Below the pieces are notes generated by a model. That model searched no databases, was not told where the DNA came from, and saw only the letters and a program-made list of their open reading frames with translations. From Elusimicrobiota bacterium (GTDB lineage Bacteria > Elusimicrobiota > Elusimicrobia > UBA1565 > UBA9628): a stretch of DNA of 64,000 nt. Location of the stretch: contig JACRDT010000007.1 in NCBI GenBank assembly GCA_016212795.1, forward strand, positions 235,627 through 299,626, given 5' to 3'. Positions within the stretch are counted from its first letter, which is position 1. Each line of letters begins with the position of its first letter. The translations under genes were made by a program, and so were the position numbers. Below, in pieces: positions 24,670 to 32,843 of this stretch.

Positions 24670-25890
24670 CTATTCATTGCGACTAAGCGCCCGGAGGTAG
24701 GCGAGGTCGGTCGCCGCGTCGCAGGGCCGGGCCCGGCACTCCCGCGCCCGCGCGTGGAAGTCATGGAAGTCGGGGTGCTCCAGCACCCAGGCGTAATCGG
24801 CCAGGGCCTCCTTGCGCTTGGCCAGGATGTCGGCCGCGTGGCCGCGGTAGAGCCGGACCAGGGAGGCCCACTCCTTGGGGTCGTCCGGCTTGAGGTTCTC
24901 GACGGCGAAATCGAACCACTTGTGCGCCAGCTCCACGTCGTGGCGGCCGAGGCAGTCCGGGCCGCTGAGGCTGCAGACGAAGGTCAGGAGCTTGGGCTGG
25001 AAGAGGACGGGGTCCGCCCGGAAGAGGTCGAAGATCTCCTTGACCTGGGTCAGGGAGCCGTTCCAGTCGCCGAGACGAAACTTGATGACGGCCTCCAGGT
25101 ACTTGAAGTAGGGGCTGTCCGGGTAGTCGACCCGGAGGCCGTGGATGAGGGTGAGGGCCCTGGCGTAGTCCTGCTGGTCGATGATGTAGATGGAGGCCAG
25201 GTACTGCGCCGCCTGGCGGTGGAGGTAGCGGCCTTTCTCCATGGCCGTCCGGATGCGCTCCAGGCCCCGCTTCTCGTTGCCGCGGGCTCCGCAGAACATG
25301 GCGACGGCCTTGACCACGGACGGCAGGCGCGCCGCCTGGTAGTCGAAGATGCCCAGGCCCAGGTAGGCGTCGTAGTACTCGGGGTCGGCCTTGAGGGTCG
25401 TCGTGAGGTGCTTGAGGGCTTTCTTGCCTTCGAAGCAGGCGTCGAGCCAGTGCCACCGCAGGATGTTCCACATGCCCTTGGTCCCCAGGGCCATGCCCAG
25501 GACGAAGTTGCCGTCGGTCTTGGTGGCCTCGTCTCTGGCCTTGGTCATGACCTTGGCCTTCTTCATCGCGAACTCGATGTCCTGCTCGAAGAGGCCCTGG
25601 AGGGTCGGCGTGCCTTTGAACAGCCCGTACTCCGCCGACGCCTGCCACCAGATCTGGCCGGATTCGAAGAGGTAGCCCAAGGGGTTGTCCGGTTCGACGT
25701 CGATGAGGCGGCGGAACGTCTTGCGCGAGGTCTCGTAGTCCAGGTCGTAGAGCGACTTGACGCCGTCGTTGAGGGCCGTCTGGACGTTGGGGCTGTCGAT
25801 GGCCGCGAACGCCCGGGCGCCGGCCGACAGGGAGAAGGCGAGGAGGGCCGCCATGACGGGCGGCGGCGGGCGCCTCGCGTCAGGATCCAT
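24670..25890 (-). CDS. Exported tetratricopeptide-repeat protein
   Basis: 406 residues with a signal sequence (either from residue 1 or from the Met at 13: MAALLAFSLSAGARAFA). After it TPR-like helices run through the whole chain (GVKSLYDLDYETSRKTFRRLIDVEPDNPLGYLF; QYLASIYIIDQQDYARALTLI). GGLGIFDYQ-type YLGLGIFDYQAARLP and RGNEKRGLERIRTAMEKG belong to a family of periplasmic TPR proteins I know only as hypothetical. It overlaps the preceding TPR gene by 11 nt, so the pair is probably co-translated and may act together. Confidence 0.75.
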   Translation of the reverse strand: MDPDARRPPPPVMAALLAFSLSAGARAFAAIDSPNVQTALNDGVKSLYDLDYETSRKTFRRLIDVEPDNPLGYLFESGQIWWQASAEYGLFKGTPTLQGLFEQDIEFAMKKAKVMTKARDEATKTDGNFVLGMALGTKGMWNILRWHWLDACFEGKKALKHLTTTLKADPEYYDAYLGLGIFDYQAARLPSVVKAVAMFCGARGNEKRGLERIRTAMEKGRYLHRQAAQYLASIYIIDQQDYARALTLIHGLRVDYPDSPYFKYLEAVIKFRLGDWNGSLTQVKEIFDLFRADPVLFQPKLLTFVCSLSGPDCLGRHDVELAHKWFDFAVENLKPDDPKEWASLVRLYRGHAADILAKRKEALADYAWVLEHPDFHDFHARARECRARPCDAATDLAYLRALSRNE

Positions 25891-26899
25891 AGATCCTTTC
25901 CCCCGGGTCGGACGGAGGCTTGGGGCCGCGCTTGCGTTTGGGCGGCGCCTCGACCGGGGGCTTGGGCGGGGGTTCGGGCGCCGGCGGCTCCTGGGCTTGC
26001 GGCGGCGGGGGCCTCTTGGCCAGCTCGGTCGCCTTCGAGCAGGCGGGCGGGTGCCCGAGGCGGCAGCTCTCGCGGTAATCCGACAGGGCCGGCCCGGCCT
26101 CCAGCCGCTTCTCGTGGAGGCCGCCGCGGGCGTGGTACGCCAGGGCCAGGGACTCGCGGAGGTCCTGGAGCTCGAGCGGCTTGCCGACCGAGCGCTGGAG
26201 CTCCCCGATCTCGTCCTCGTAGAGCCCGATCCCGGCGCCGAGCGCCTCGACCGCCTCCTCGAACCTGAGGGTGGCGGCCAGGAACATGCCGCGGTGCGTC
26301 GTGACGGCGGCGTGGCGCTTGCCCGCGACCGCTTCGGCCTTGTCGAGCATCTGGCCGGCGGCGGCGTACTTGCGCTGGATCGTGAGGCCCCTGGCCAGGC
26401 AGAGGAAGGCCGGCCAGCTCTCGGCGTCGAGGTGCAGCGCCCGCTGGCAGTCCTTCATGGCGTCGGCGAGCTTCCCCGTCCGCTCGCGGCTTTGGGCGCG
26501 CAGGACGAGCCCTTCCGGGTCCTCGGGCTTGAGGGCGACGTATTCCTTGAAGTCCTGCTCGGCCCGGTTCGCGCGCCCGGTCCTCAGGCAGAGCCGGCCG
26601 CGCAGCAGGAAGGCCCTGGGGTTGCCGGGGTCGAGGCTGATCGCCTTGGTGAGGTCCGTCTCGGCCTCGTCGAGGCGCAGTTCCGAGAGGTAGGACTCGC
26701 CCCGGTTGTAGTGGCAGTGGGCCAGCAGGGAGGCCCCGTTGAAGGTGCGCCACGCCCGGATGGCCCTGGAGTAGTACTCGATGCGCTCCTCCGACTCGGA
26801 GCGGCTGTCCGCCTTGTGCAGGTTCGTGAGGAATTCGTCGGCCGCCGCCCCCGGCGAGGACAGGAGGAAGGCCAGCGCCAAGGGCAGCGTCCCGGTCAT
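25880..26899 (-). CDS. Exported tetratricopeptide-repeat protein with Pro/Lys-rich tail
   Basis: 339 residues. Signal peptide MTGTLPLALAFLLSSPGAAA. About six TPRs follow, three of them canonical (CHYNRGESYLSELRLDEAET; AISLDPGNPRAFLLRGRLCL; ALHLDAESWPAFLCLARGL). The last 45 residues are Pro, Glu and Lys rich (PPKPPVEAPPKRKRGPKPP) and may contact peptidoglycan or another envelope component. Four nt behind the LOG gene start side, i.e. the LOG gene lies immediately upstream and is transcribed in the same direction. Confidence 0.75.
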   Translation of the reverse strand: MTGTLPLALAFLLSSPGAAADEFLTNLHKADSRSESEERIEYYSRAIRAWRTFNGASLLAHCHYNRGESYLSELRLDEAETDLTKAISLDPGNPRAFLLRGRLCLRTGRANRAEQDFKEYVALKPEDPEGLVLRAQSRERTGKLADAMKDCQRALHLDAESWPAFLCLARGLTIQRKYAAAGQMLDKAEAVAGKRHAAVTTHRGMFLAATLRFEEAVEALGAGIGLYEDEIGELQRSVGKPLELQDLRESLALAYHARGGLHEKRLEAGPALSDYRESCRLGHPPACSKATELAKRPPPPQAQEPPAPEPPPKPPVEAPPKRKRGPKPPSDPGERIYGS

Positions 26900-26903
26900 C
26901 GCC

Positions 26904-27785
26904 TCAGGGGTTCCTCTCCTCCAGGCGGTGGCGTCTGTTCTTCCAATGGGACCGGATGATGTCCCAGGCCTCTTGCGCGGTCTCGACTATGGAGAGGAGT
27001 CCGAGGTCCTCCGGGGCGATGAGCCCTTCCTCCACCAGGAACTCCACGTCCACGAGCCTCCGCCAGAAAGCCTTTCCGACGAGCACGATCGGCAGCGCCC
27101 GCTTCTTGCCGGTCTGGACCAGGGTCAGGGTCTCGAAGAGCTCGTCGAGCGTCCCGAACCCTCCCGGGAACGCGACCATGGCCTTGGCGCGCATCATGAA
27201 GTGCATCTTCCTCAGGGCGAAGTAGTGGAACGTGAAGGCCAGGCCGGGCGTGATGTAGGGGTTGGGGTCCTGCTCGTTGGGGATCGTGATGTTGAGGCCG
27301 ACGCTCTTGCCGCGCGCCTCGTAGGCGCCTCGGTTGGCGGCTTCCATGATGCCCGGCCCGCCGCCTGTCACGACGACGAACTCGAGCCCCCCCGCCCTGC
27401 GCTGGGTGCGGGAGACCATCTGCCCGAACTTCCTCGCCTCGTCGTAGTACCGCGACTGCGCCAGCCGCATCCTCCAGAAGGCGAGCTCCTTCTTCAAGGC
27501 GGCGGCAGGCTTGCCGTCGGCGATCCTGGCCCGGCACGCCTCCAGTTGCCTGAGCGCCTCGCTCCGGGAGACCAGCCGGGCAGACCCGAAGACCACGATG
27601 GTCGAGCGGATCCGGTGCTCGTGGAGGATCGTCTCGGGCTTGAGAAGCTCGAGTTGGAATCGCACGGGCCGCAGTTCCTTGCGCCTCATGAATTCCACGT
27701 CCTCGTAGGCCTTCGAGTAGGTGCCGGATTGTCGGATGCGCGCGAGCGCCGTCTTCTTGCCTTCGGGGGTCAGGTCGGGTCTCAT
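26904..27785 (-). CDS. LOG-family protein (cytokinin riboside 5'-monophosphate phosphoribohydrolase-like)
   Basis: 293 residues. The Rossmann-type LOG core contains the signature GGGPGIMEAANRGAYEARG and FPGGFGTLDELFETLT, with the catalytic Arg/Glu of the family. The N-terminal 80 residues (about residues 1-80) are an extra helical extension. Such proteins release the base from nucleotide monophosphates; the bacterial substrate is usually unknown. Its ATG overlaps the TRAP large-subunit stop as ATGA, so it is translated with the transporter, and two TPR genes follow. Confidence 0.85.
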   Translation of the reverse strand: MRPDLTPEGKKTALARIRQSGTYSKAYEDVEFMRRKELRPVRFQLELLKPETILHEHRIRSTIVVFGSARLVSRSEALRQLEACRARIADGKPAAALKKELAFWRMRLAQSRYYDEARKFGQMVSRTQRRAGGLEFVVVTGGGPGIMEAANRGAYEARGKSVGLNITIPNEQDPNPYITPGLAFTFHYFALRKMHFMMRAKAMVAFPGGFGTLDELFETLTLVQTGKKRALPIVLVGKAFWRRLVDVEFLVEEGLIAPEDLGLLSIVETAQEAWDIIRSHWKNRRHRLEERNP

Positions 27786-29044
27786 GGGAGGTTCAGTGTC
27801 CTTGGCAGCCACAGGCTGAGGGCTGGGATGTAGGTGATCAGCGCGAGCGCCGCCAGGAGGACCACCCAGAACGGCAGGGTGCTCCGGTAGAGCAGCCCCA
27901 GGGGCTTGTCGAAACGGCGGCTCGACAGGAAGAGGTTCAGCCCCAGCGGCGGGGTCATGTACCCGATCTCGAGGTTCAGCAGGAAGATCGTCCCCAGGTG
28001 GACCGGGTCGATGCCGTACTGGAGCGCCACGGGGACGATGATCGGCACCACGATCACGATGGCCGAGAAGATCTCGATCATGTTGACCACGAGGAGGAAG
28101 GCGTTGAGGAGGATCAGGAACTGCCAGGGCTGGGAGAACCGCGCGCTCACCAGGTCGAAGAGCTTGGAAGGCACCTCGGCGTCGATGAGGTAGTTGGTCA
28201 GCCCGAGGGCGCAGCCCAGCATCATGAGGATGGCGCCGACGAGGATCTGGCTGCGGACCATGACCCCGGGGACGTCCCGGAGCCTGAGGTCCCGGTAGAC
28301 GAACACCTCGACCGCCGTCACGTAGGCGCACATGATGGAGGCCGCCTCGGTGGCCGTGAAGGTTCCGCTGTAGATGCCCCCGATGATGACGAAGGGGAGC
28401 GGGATCTCCCAGATCGCGGCGCGGGCCGCGGCCCACAGGGCCTTCCTGTCGAAGGGGATCACGGGCACGTCGTTGCGCCGGGCGACCAGGACCGCGTAGA
28501 CGGAGAGGATGACGATCAGGATGATGCCCGGCAGGGCGCAGGACCCGAAGAGCTTGTCGATGGACACCTTGCCCACCAGGGCGTAGAGGATGATGGGCAG
28601 GCTCGGCGGGAACAGCAGCCCGAGGCTCCCCGTCGTGGTGATGAGGCCCAGGGTGAACTTCTCCGGGTAGCCCTGGTCGCGCAGCAGCGGGTAGACGAGC
28701 CCGCCCAGCGCGACGATGGTGACGCCCGAGGCGCCGGTGAAGGCCGTGAACAGGGCGCAGGCCACGAGCCCCGCGATGGCGACCCCCCCCTTCATCGACC
28801 CGAAGAGGGCCTTGGCCAGGGCCAGGAGCCGCTGCGGCGCCTTGGACTCGGCGAGCATGTAGCCCGCGAACGTGAAGAGCGGCACGGCGATGAGGGCCGG
28901 GAGGCTCGCCAGCCGGAACATCTCGGCGATGGCCGCGACCGTGCCGCTGTCGCTCCCGCGGAACAGGCCCAGCGCGATGGCGCCCACCACGGCGTAGAGC
29001 GGGGTGCCGATTACCGTCAGGAAGAGGAAGAGGGCGATGAACAC
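27782..29044 (-). CDS. TRAP transporter large membrane subunit (DctM/TatM-type)
   Basis: 420 residues from a GTG that directly follows the small-subunit stop. About twelve helices with the DctM hallmarks: FTGASGVTIVALGGLVYP, GSLGLLFPPSLPIILYA and NLEIGYMTPPLGLNLFL, the last two being the Pro-rich hairpins that bind sodium and substrate. It carries out sodium-driven uptake of an organic acid or other ligand handed over by the periplasmic binding protein. With the TatT-type lipoprotein upstream it belongs to the TPR-associated (TPAT) branch. Confidence 0.92.
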   Translation of the reverse strand: MFIALFLFLTVIGTPLYAVVGAIALGLFRGSDSGTVAAIAEMFRLASLPALIAVPLFTFAGYMLAESKAPQRLLALAKALFGSMKGGVAIAGLVACALFTAFTGASGVTIVALGGLVYPLLRDQGYPEKFTLGLITTTGSLGLLFPPSLPIILYALVGKVSIDKLFGSCALPGIILIVILSVYAVLVARRNDVPVIPFDRKALWAAARAAIWEIPLPFVIIGGIYSGTFTATEAASIMCAYVTAVEVFVYRDLRLRDVPGVMVRSQILVGAILMMLGCALGLTNYLIDAEVPSKLFDLVSARFSQPWQFLILLNAFLLVVNMIEIFSAIVIVVPIIVPVALQYGIDPVHLGTIFLLNLEIGYMTPPLGLNLFLSSRRFDKPLGLLYRSTLPFWVVLLAALALITYIPALSLWLPRTLNLP

Positions 29045-29602
29045 CTAATGCCCCCCCCACCCGGGCGAGAGGAGCTCGGCCGTCTCCCCGACGGCCTGGA
29101 TGAGCAGGTGGAGCGAGAGGAGGGCGAAGCCGCAAGGGTAGATCAGGGAGTAGGCCCAGGAGGGCACGGCGACCGAGCCGATGCGCAGCAGGACGGCGCC
29201 CGCCTCCTTCTCGTTGAGGAACATGACCCAGGAGGCCTGGGCGAGGAACACGGTGATGGCGAGGCAGCACAGGGCCATGGCGATGACGGCGCAGGACTTG
29301 GCCCGGCCCTTGAGGGACGAGACGAAGGTCTCCCACGCGAAGTGCTTGCCCTCCATGGTGGCCAGGGCGGCGCCGAAGAACCCGGCCCAGATCACCATGT
29401 GCCTCGAGAGCGTGTCGCCCCAGAGCAGGCCGGTGCCGAGGAACTGCCTGAGGGCCACCTGGAGGAACGAGAGGACGACCATGCAGGAGAGCAGGGCGAC
29501 CAGGGCCGTCTTCTCGGCCAAGGCCAGGCCCGATTCCAGCCTCCTGAGGGCGACGACCCCGAGCAGGAACACGGCCAAGGCGGAGTCCTTGAGCGCGGTC
29601 AT
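29045..29602 (-). CDS. TRAP transporter small membrane subunit (DctQ-type)
   Basis: 185 residues with four hydrophobic segments. Typical: LSFLQVALRQFLGTGLLWGDTLSRHMVIWAGFFGAALA, where the Arg and Trp residues are conserved in DctQ, and EGKHFAWETF after it. It supports the large subunit in the inner membrane. Its stop TAG is immediately followed by the GTG of the large subunit, and 27 nt separate it from the binding-protein gene. Confidence 0.88.
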   Translation of the reverse strand: MTALKDSALAVFLLGVVALRRLESGLALAEKTALVALLSCMVVLSFLQVALRQFLGTGLLWGDTLSRHMVIWAGFFGAALATMEGKHFAWETFVSSLKGRAKSCAVIAMALCCLAITVFLAQASWVMFLNEKEAGAVLLRIGSVAVPSWAYSLIYPCGFALLSLHLLIQAVGETAELLSPGWGGH

Positions 29603-29629
29603 GAGGGTCGGGTCATGGGCGGGGCGGCC

Positions 29630-30658
29630 TCAGCGGGCTTTCTTCCCCTTCTGGGACCGGAACTCCTCGAGGGACTTCTCGACGCGGTCGAGGAGCTCCT
29701 GGGGGTAGAGCCGGCCGGCCAGGGTCCGCCTGGCCTTGATCCCGAGGTCCCGGTAGAGCTTGACGGTGTCGGCCGACGGCGCGGCCGACATCGCGAGCCC
29801 CTTGGCCAGCAGGGTCTTGAAGGCGTCGGCGTTCTCCTTGCGCGTGAGCTCGAGCAGGCGCTTGAGGTGCCTGGAGCAGACCTCGGTCAGGACCTTCTGG
29901 TCCTCCGGGGCGAGGGAGTCGAAGGTCTTCTTGCTCAGGAGCACGGCCCCGGAGGCCTCGGCCATGGGGACCGGGTAGATGTGCTTGGTCCGGGTGAACC
30001 ACTGCAGGGCGATGACGCCCATGGGCGGCCCGTACACCGCGTCGATCAGGCCCGTCTGGAGGGAGGACAGGACGTCCACGACCGACAGGGGGATGGGGCT
30101 GATGCCGATGGCCTTGTAGGCCGCCTCGGCGATGGGGTCGCCCTCCCAGACCCACATCTTGGCCTTCTTCATTTCCTCGGGCCCCTGGAACGGCGTCTTG
30201 CTGAAGACGTAGACGGAGCCGAGGTCGGACCAGCCGAGCAGGACGTAGCCGGCCTCGGCGAGGGCCTGGATGAAGTCCTTGTCGAAGTTCTTGTGGACGT
30301 GTTCGAGCTCGGCGGGGGTGTTGAAAAGCCAGGGGGCGTCGAGGAGCCTGAGCTTTGGGGCGAGCTCGCCGATGCCCACGCCAGTGAAGCCCCCCGCGTG
30401 GAGCTGGCCGATGCGCATCTTGCGCACCACGTCCTTCTCGTCGCCCTGCACGCCGCCGGGGTAGATCTTGAACTTGAGCCTGCCGGAGGACTTCTCCTGG
30501 AGCTCCGCGTTCATCTCCCCCAGGACCTTCATCCAGGTGGAGCCTTCGGGGGCCAGGGTCGCGAACTTGATGACCTTCTGGTCGGCCGCCGCCGAGCGGG
30601 AGGGGAAGGCGGCGCCGGCGAGCGCCGCGACGAGTGCGAGGGTCCTAAAAGAGTTCAT
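29630..30658 (-). CDS. TRAP transporter solute-binding protein (DctP/TatP-type)
   Basis: 342 residues. Signal peptide MNSFRTLALVAALAGAAFPSRSAAA. DctP features: IKFATLAPEGSTWMK, GRLKFKIYPGGVQGDE, RKMRIGQLHAGGFTG, and a segment around VDVLSSLQTGLIDAVYGPP with ALQWFTRTKHIY near the ligand site. The conserved Arg that salt-bridges a carboxylate in many DctP proteins (about residue 170-180) is replaced by a region EGDPIAEAAYKAIGI without Arg, so a non-carboxylate ligand is possible, as suggested for TPAT systems. It overlaps the TatT gene by 14 nt. Confidence 0.9.
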   Translation of the reverse strand: MNSFRTLALVAALAGAAFPSRSAAADQKVIKFATLAPEGSTWMKVLGEMNAELQEKSSGRLKFKIYPGGVQGDEKDVVRKMRIGQLHAGGFTGVGIGELAPKLRLLDAPWLFNTPAELEHVHKNFDKDFIQALAEAGYVLLGWSDLGSVYVFSKTPFQGPEEMKKAKMWVWEGDPIAEAAYKAIGISPIPLSVVDVLSSLQTGLIDAVYGPPMGVIALQWFTRTKHIYPVPMAEASGAVLLSKKTFDSLAPEDQKVLTEVCSRHLKRLLELTRKENADAFKTLLAKGLAMSAAPSADTVKLYRDLGIKARRTLAGRLYPQELLDRVEKSLEEFRSQKGKKAR

Positions 30659-31544
30659 CGGTCTTCTCCATGAGGGCCGCAGCCTTGCGCTTGGAGACCT
30701 CGTCGGCCAGGCGGGCTTCCGGCAGCGAGCCTGCGGGCAGGGTCTTCACCTGGTCCAGGAGCCCGCGGAACAGCTCCGGGTCCTGGACGGCCACGGCGTA
30801 GTATCGCGCCTCGAGCAGGTAGGCCAGCAGGTAGCGGCCCTGCGTGAGCTCCTTGGCGCGTGCGAAGTGCAGCTTGGCCTTCTCGGGGTCTCCGCCCAGG
30901 AGCTTGGGGCGGGAGGCGAAGTAGGCCCCGAGGAAGAGGTCGGCTCCGCCGTATTGATAGGCCGCGTCGAGCTCCCGGGCGCGGGCCATGAGCGCCACGG
31001 CCTTGGGCAGGTCGGCGACCGCCTCGGCGTTGTCCCGGGAGAGGTTCACCCAGCCGGCCCAGCAGTAGGCGGTCCAGAAGAGGATGGGGACGTCCTTCTT
31101 GCCGAGGGATGTCAGCGCGGCCTCGGTCTGCTGGAGGTCCATGGACAGGATGGACTTGAAGGCCGGCTTGGTCCGCAGCACCCGCAGGCCGTGGTCGCGG
31201 CCCCGGAGGTACCATGCCCGGGCCCGGTCGTCCTGGGAGCCTTCCAGGAAGAGGAAGGCGTAGGCCCCGAACCCCTGCGAGGCGACGAGGTTGAGCCTCG
31301 GCTCGAGCGGGTCGTTCTTGAGCAGGGCTTCCACGAGCTTGAGCTGGGAGCCCAGGGATTCCTGGGCGAGCTGGACGTCGGATTCCTCGTAGAAGGTCCC
31401 GACGCCTCCCTCGATGAGGGAGGCGGTCTGGCGCAGGGCGATGAGCTTGAGGCTGCAGCCCGAAAGCGACAAGGAACCCGTCAGGATGGCCGCCAGAAGA
31501 GCCAGGCTAGGGTTCCTTGTCGCTGCGTGGCAGAACCTCATCAT
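30645..31544 (-). CDS. TatT-type TPR lipoprotein of a TPAT transporter
   Basis: 299 residues. A lipoprotein signal with the lipobox LSLSGC (Cys at 30) places it in the envelope. Residues after 60 form TPR-like helices (ALTSLGKKDVPILFWTAYCWAGWVNLSRDN; DLFLGAYFASRPKLLGGDPEKAKLHF), matching the TatT component family known from Treponema pallidum Tp0956, where a trimer binds three DctP-like proteins. Directly upstream of and overlapping the DctP-type gene, this completes a T-P-Q-M operon. The start ATG lies just after the inverted repeat 31553-31608. Confidence 0.85.
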   Translation of the reverse strand: MMRFCHAATRNPSLALLAAILTGSLSLSGCSLKLIALRQTASLIEGGVGTFYEESDVQLAQESLGSQLKLVEALLKNDPLEPRLNLVASQGFGAYAFLFLEGSQDDRARAWYLRGRDHGLRVLRTKPAFKSILSMDLQQTEAALTSLGKKDVPILFWTAYCWAGWVNLSRDNAEAVADLPKAVALMARARELDAAYQYGGADLFLGAYFASRPKLLGGDPEKAKLHFARAKELTQGRYLLAYLLEARYYAVAVQDPELFRGLLDQVKTLPAGSLPEARLADEVSKRKAAALMEKTDELF

Positions 31545-31552
31545 AGATAAGT

Positions 31553-31608
31553 TGCGCGGTAAATCCTAGCAACATGATGGGGCGGACCAGCGTCGGATTT
31601 ACCGCGCA
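31553..31608. repeat. 14-bp perfect inverted repeat between the oxidoreductase and the TPAT operon
   Basis: TGCGCGGTAAATCC (31553-31566) and GGATTTACCGCGCA (31595-31608) with 28 bases between. The left-hand gene's start is 9 bp away and the stop codon TAA of the oxidoreductase is inside the right arm. It could be a terminator with a long loop or a regulator site for the TPAT operon. Confidence 0.6.
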
Positions 31609-32702
31609 TACTCTAGCAAATCCGCGACTTTTCCCGCGATGGCGAGGCAGGCGGTCAGGCCCGGGGACTCGATGCCCACGCAGTTGACCCACCCGGGCAG
31701 GCCCCGGGCCGATTCCTCGGCGATGACGAAGTCCCTGAACGAGCCGTCCGAGGAGAGCTTGGGCCGGATGCCGGAGGTGTCCGGGAAGATTTCCGAGGCG
31801 CTGACGCAGGGAAGGTATTTTGAGACAGCGCCGAGGAATTCCGTTTTGTGGGCGGCGTCCACGTCATAATCCAACGTTTGGACCGGAAAGGAGTTGGGGC
31901 CGAGTCGAATCCCGCCTTTCCGGTCCAAAGTGAGATGGATGCCGAGCCCGTGGGTGTCCGGGAGCGGGTAGATGAGGCGGCGGATGTCGAGGCTCTTGCG
32001 CAGCCGGAAGTACTCGCCTTTGAACCGCCTGATCGCGTAGCCCGCCGCGTCGGCGTCGAGCCCGGGCATGCGGGCGACCGTGTCGGCCGCCAGGCCGGCG
32101 CAGTTGACGACGGCCGAGGTCTCGACCGGGTCGGCCATGCCGCGGACCAGGAGGAGGTAGCCTCCGGCCGCGCGCTCCGCGGCCGTCACCGGCGCGTTCC
32201 ACAGGAAGATGGCTCCCTGGTCCGCGGCTTGGCGCAGGAGCAGGCGCATGAGCTCCTCGCTGTCGACGATGCCGGCGCAGGGCGCGCGCAGGGCGGCGAC
32301 GCCCCTCACGAGGGGCTCGAGGTCTCTCAGGAACCCGGCGTCGATGAGCTCTAGCCCGTCGACCCCGTTGGCCTCGCCTTGCGCGAGGAGCTTGTCGAGC
32401 CCGGGGACCTCGTCCTGGGAACAGGCCACCACGAGCTTGCCGGTCTTGCGGTGGAAGATGTCCCAGCGATGGCAGGTCTCATAAAGGAGTTCCCGTCCCT
32501 CGACGCACAGGCGGGCCTTCAGGGTCCCGGGAGGATAGTAGATGCCCGAGTGGACGACCTCGCTGTTGCGGCTCGAGGTCTCCATGCCGTGGCGCGGGTT
32601 GCGCTCGAGGACCACGACGGTGCGGCCGGTCCGCGAGAGGCGTTCGGCGACAGCCAGGCCCACGACGCCCGCGCCGATGATGGTGACGTCGACCGTTTCC
32701 AT
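31599..32702 (-). CDS. FAD-dependent oxidoreductase, L-2-hydroxyglutarate oxidase/dehydrogenase-like
   Basis: 367 residues from the ATG at 32702; a GTG two codons upstream (32708) lies inside a family C repeat and is less likely. FAD motif VTIIGAGVVGLAVAERLS, then SSRNSEVVHSGIYYPPGTLKARLCVEG, the signature of the LhgO/L2HGDH branch, which oxidises L-2-hydroxyglutarate to 2-oxoglutarate, and GLGIHLTLDRKGGIRLGPNS and SFRDFVIAEES near the active site. Transcribed toward the TPAT operon with 54 nt between; whether it metabolises the transported compound is open. Confidence 0.85.
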   Translation of the reverse strand: METVDVTIIGAGVVGLAVAERLSRTGRTVVVLERNPRHGMETSSRNSEVVHSGIYYPPGTLKARLCVEGRELLYETCHRWDIFHRKTGKLVVACSQDEVPGLDKLLAQGEANGVDGLELIDAGFLRDLEPLVRGVAALRAPCAGIVDSEELMRLLLRQAADQGAIFLWNAPVTAAERAAGGYLLLVRGMADPVETSAVVNCAGLAADTVARMPGLDADAAGYAIRRFKGEYFRLRKSLDIRRLIYPLPDTHGLGIHLTLDRKGGIRLGPNSFPVQTLDYDVDAAHKTEFLGAVSKYLPCVSASEIFPDTSGIRPKLSSDGSFRDFVIAEESARGLPGWVNCVGIESPGLTACLAIAGKVADLLEYAR

Positions 32703-32703
32703 A

Positions 32704-32760
32704 GTCACTCGCCCCCCCCACGGGGGGGCGAGTAGCGGGGGGGCAGATGCCGTTTCATCA
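32704..32760 (-). repeat. Family C REP-like element, copy C2a (reverse orientation)
   Basis: Hairpin TCACTCGCCCCCC...GGGGGGCGAGTAGC followed by the head in reverse (GCAGATGCCGTTTCATCA). With C2b it forms a head-to-head inverted pair 10 bp apart. Confidence 0.8.
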
Positions 32761-32770
32761 GGGATCTCCT

Positions 32771-32829
32771 TGATGAAACAGAATATGCCCCCTCACTACT
32801 CGCCTCCCCGCGGGGGAGGCGAGTGATAT
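32771..32829 (+). repeat. Family C REP-like element, copy C2b
   Basis: Head TGATGAAACAGAATATGCCC, then the perfect stem ACTCGCCTCCCC / GGGGAGGCGAGT and tail GATAT. It ends 14 bp from the stop of the transglutaminase gene. Confidence 0.85.
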
Positions 32830-32843
32830 GATACACAATGTGG

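Noticed and set aside
27998..30673. 891-residue plus-strand frame over the TRAP genes
   Set aside because: His/Glu/Asp/Gly-rich antisense shadow; the minus strand has overlapping genes with intact DctP, DctQ and DctM motifs.
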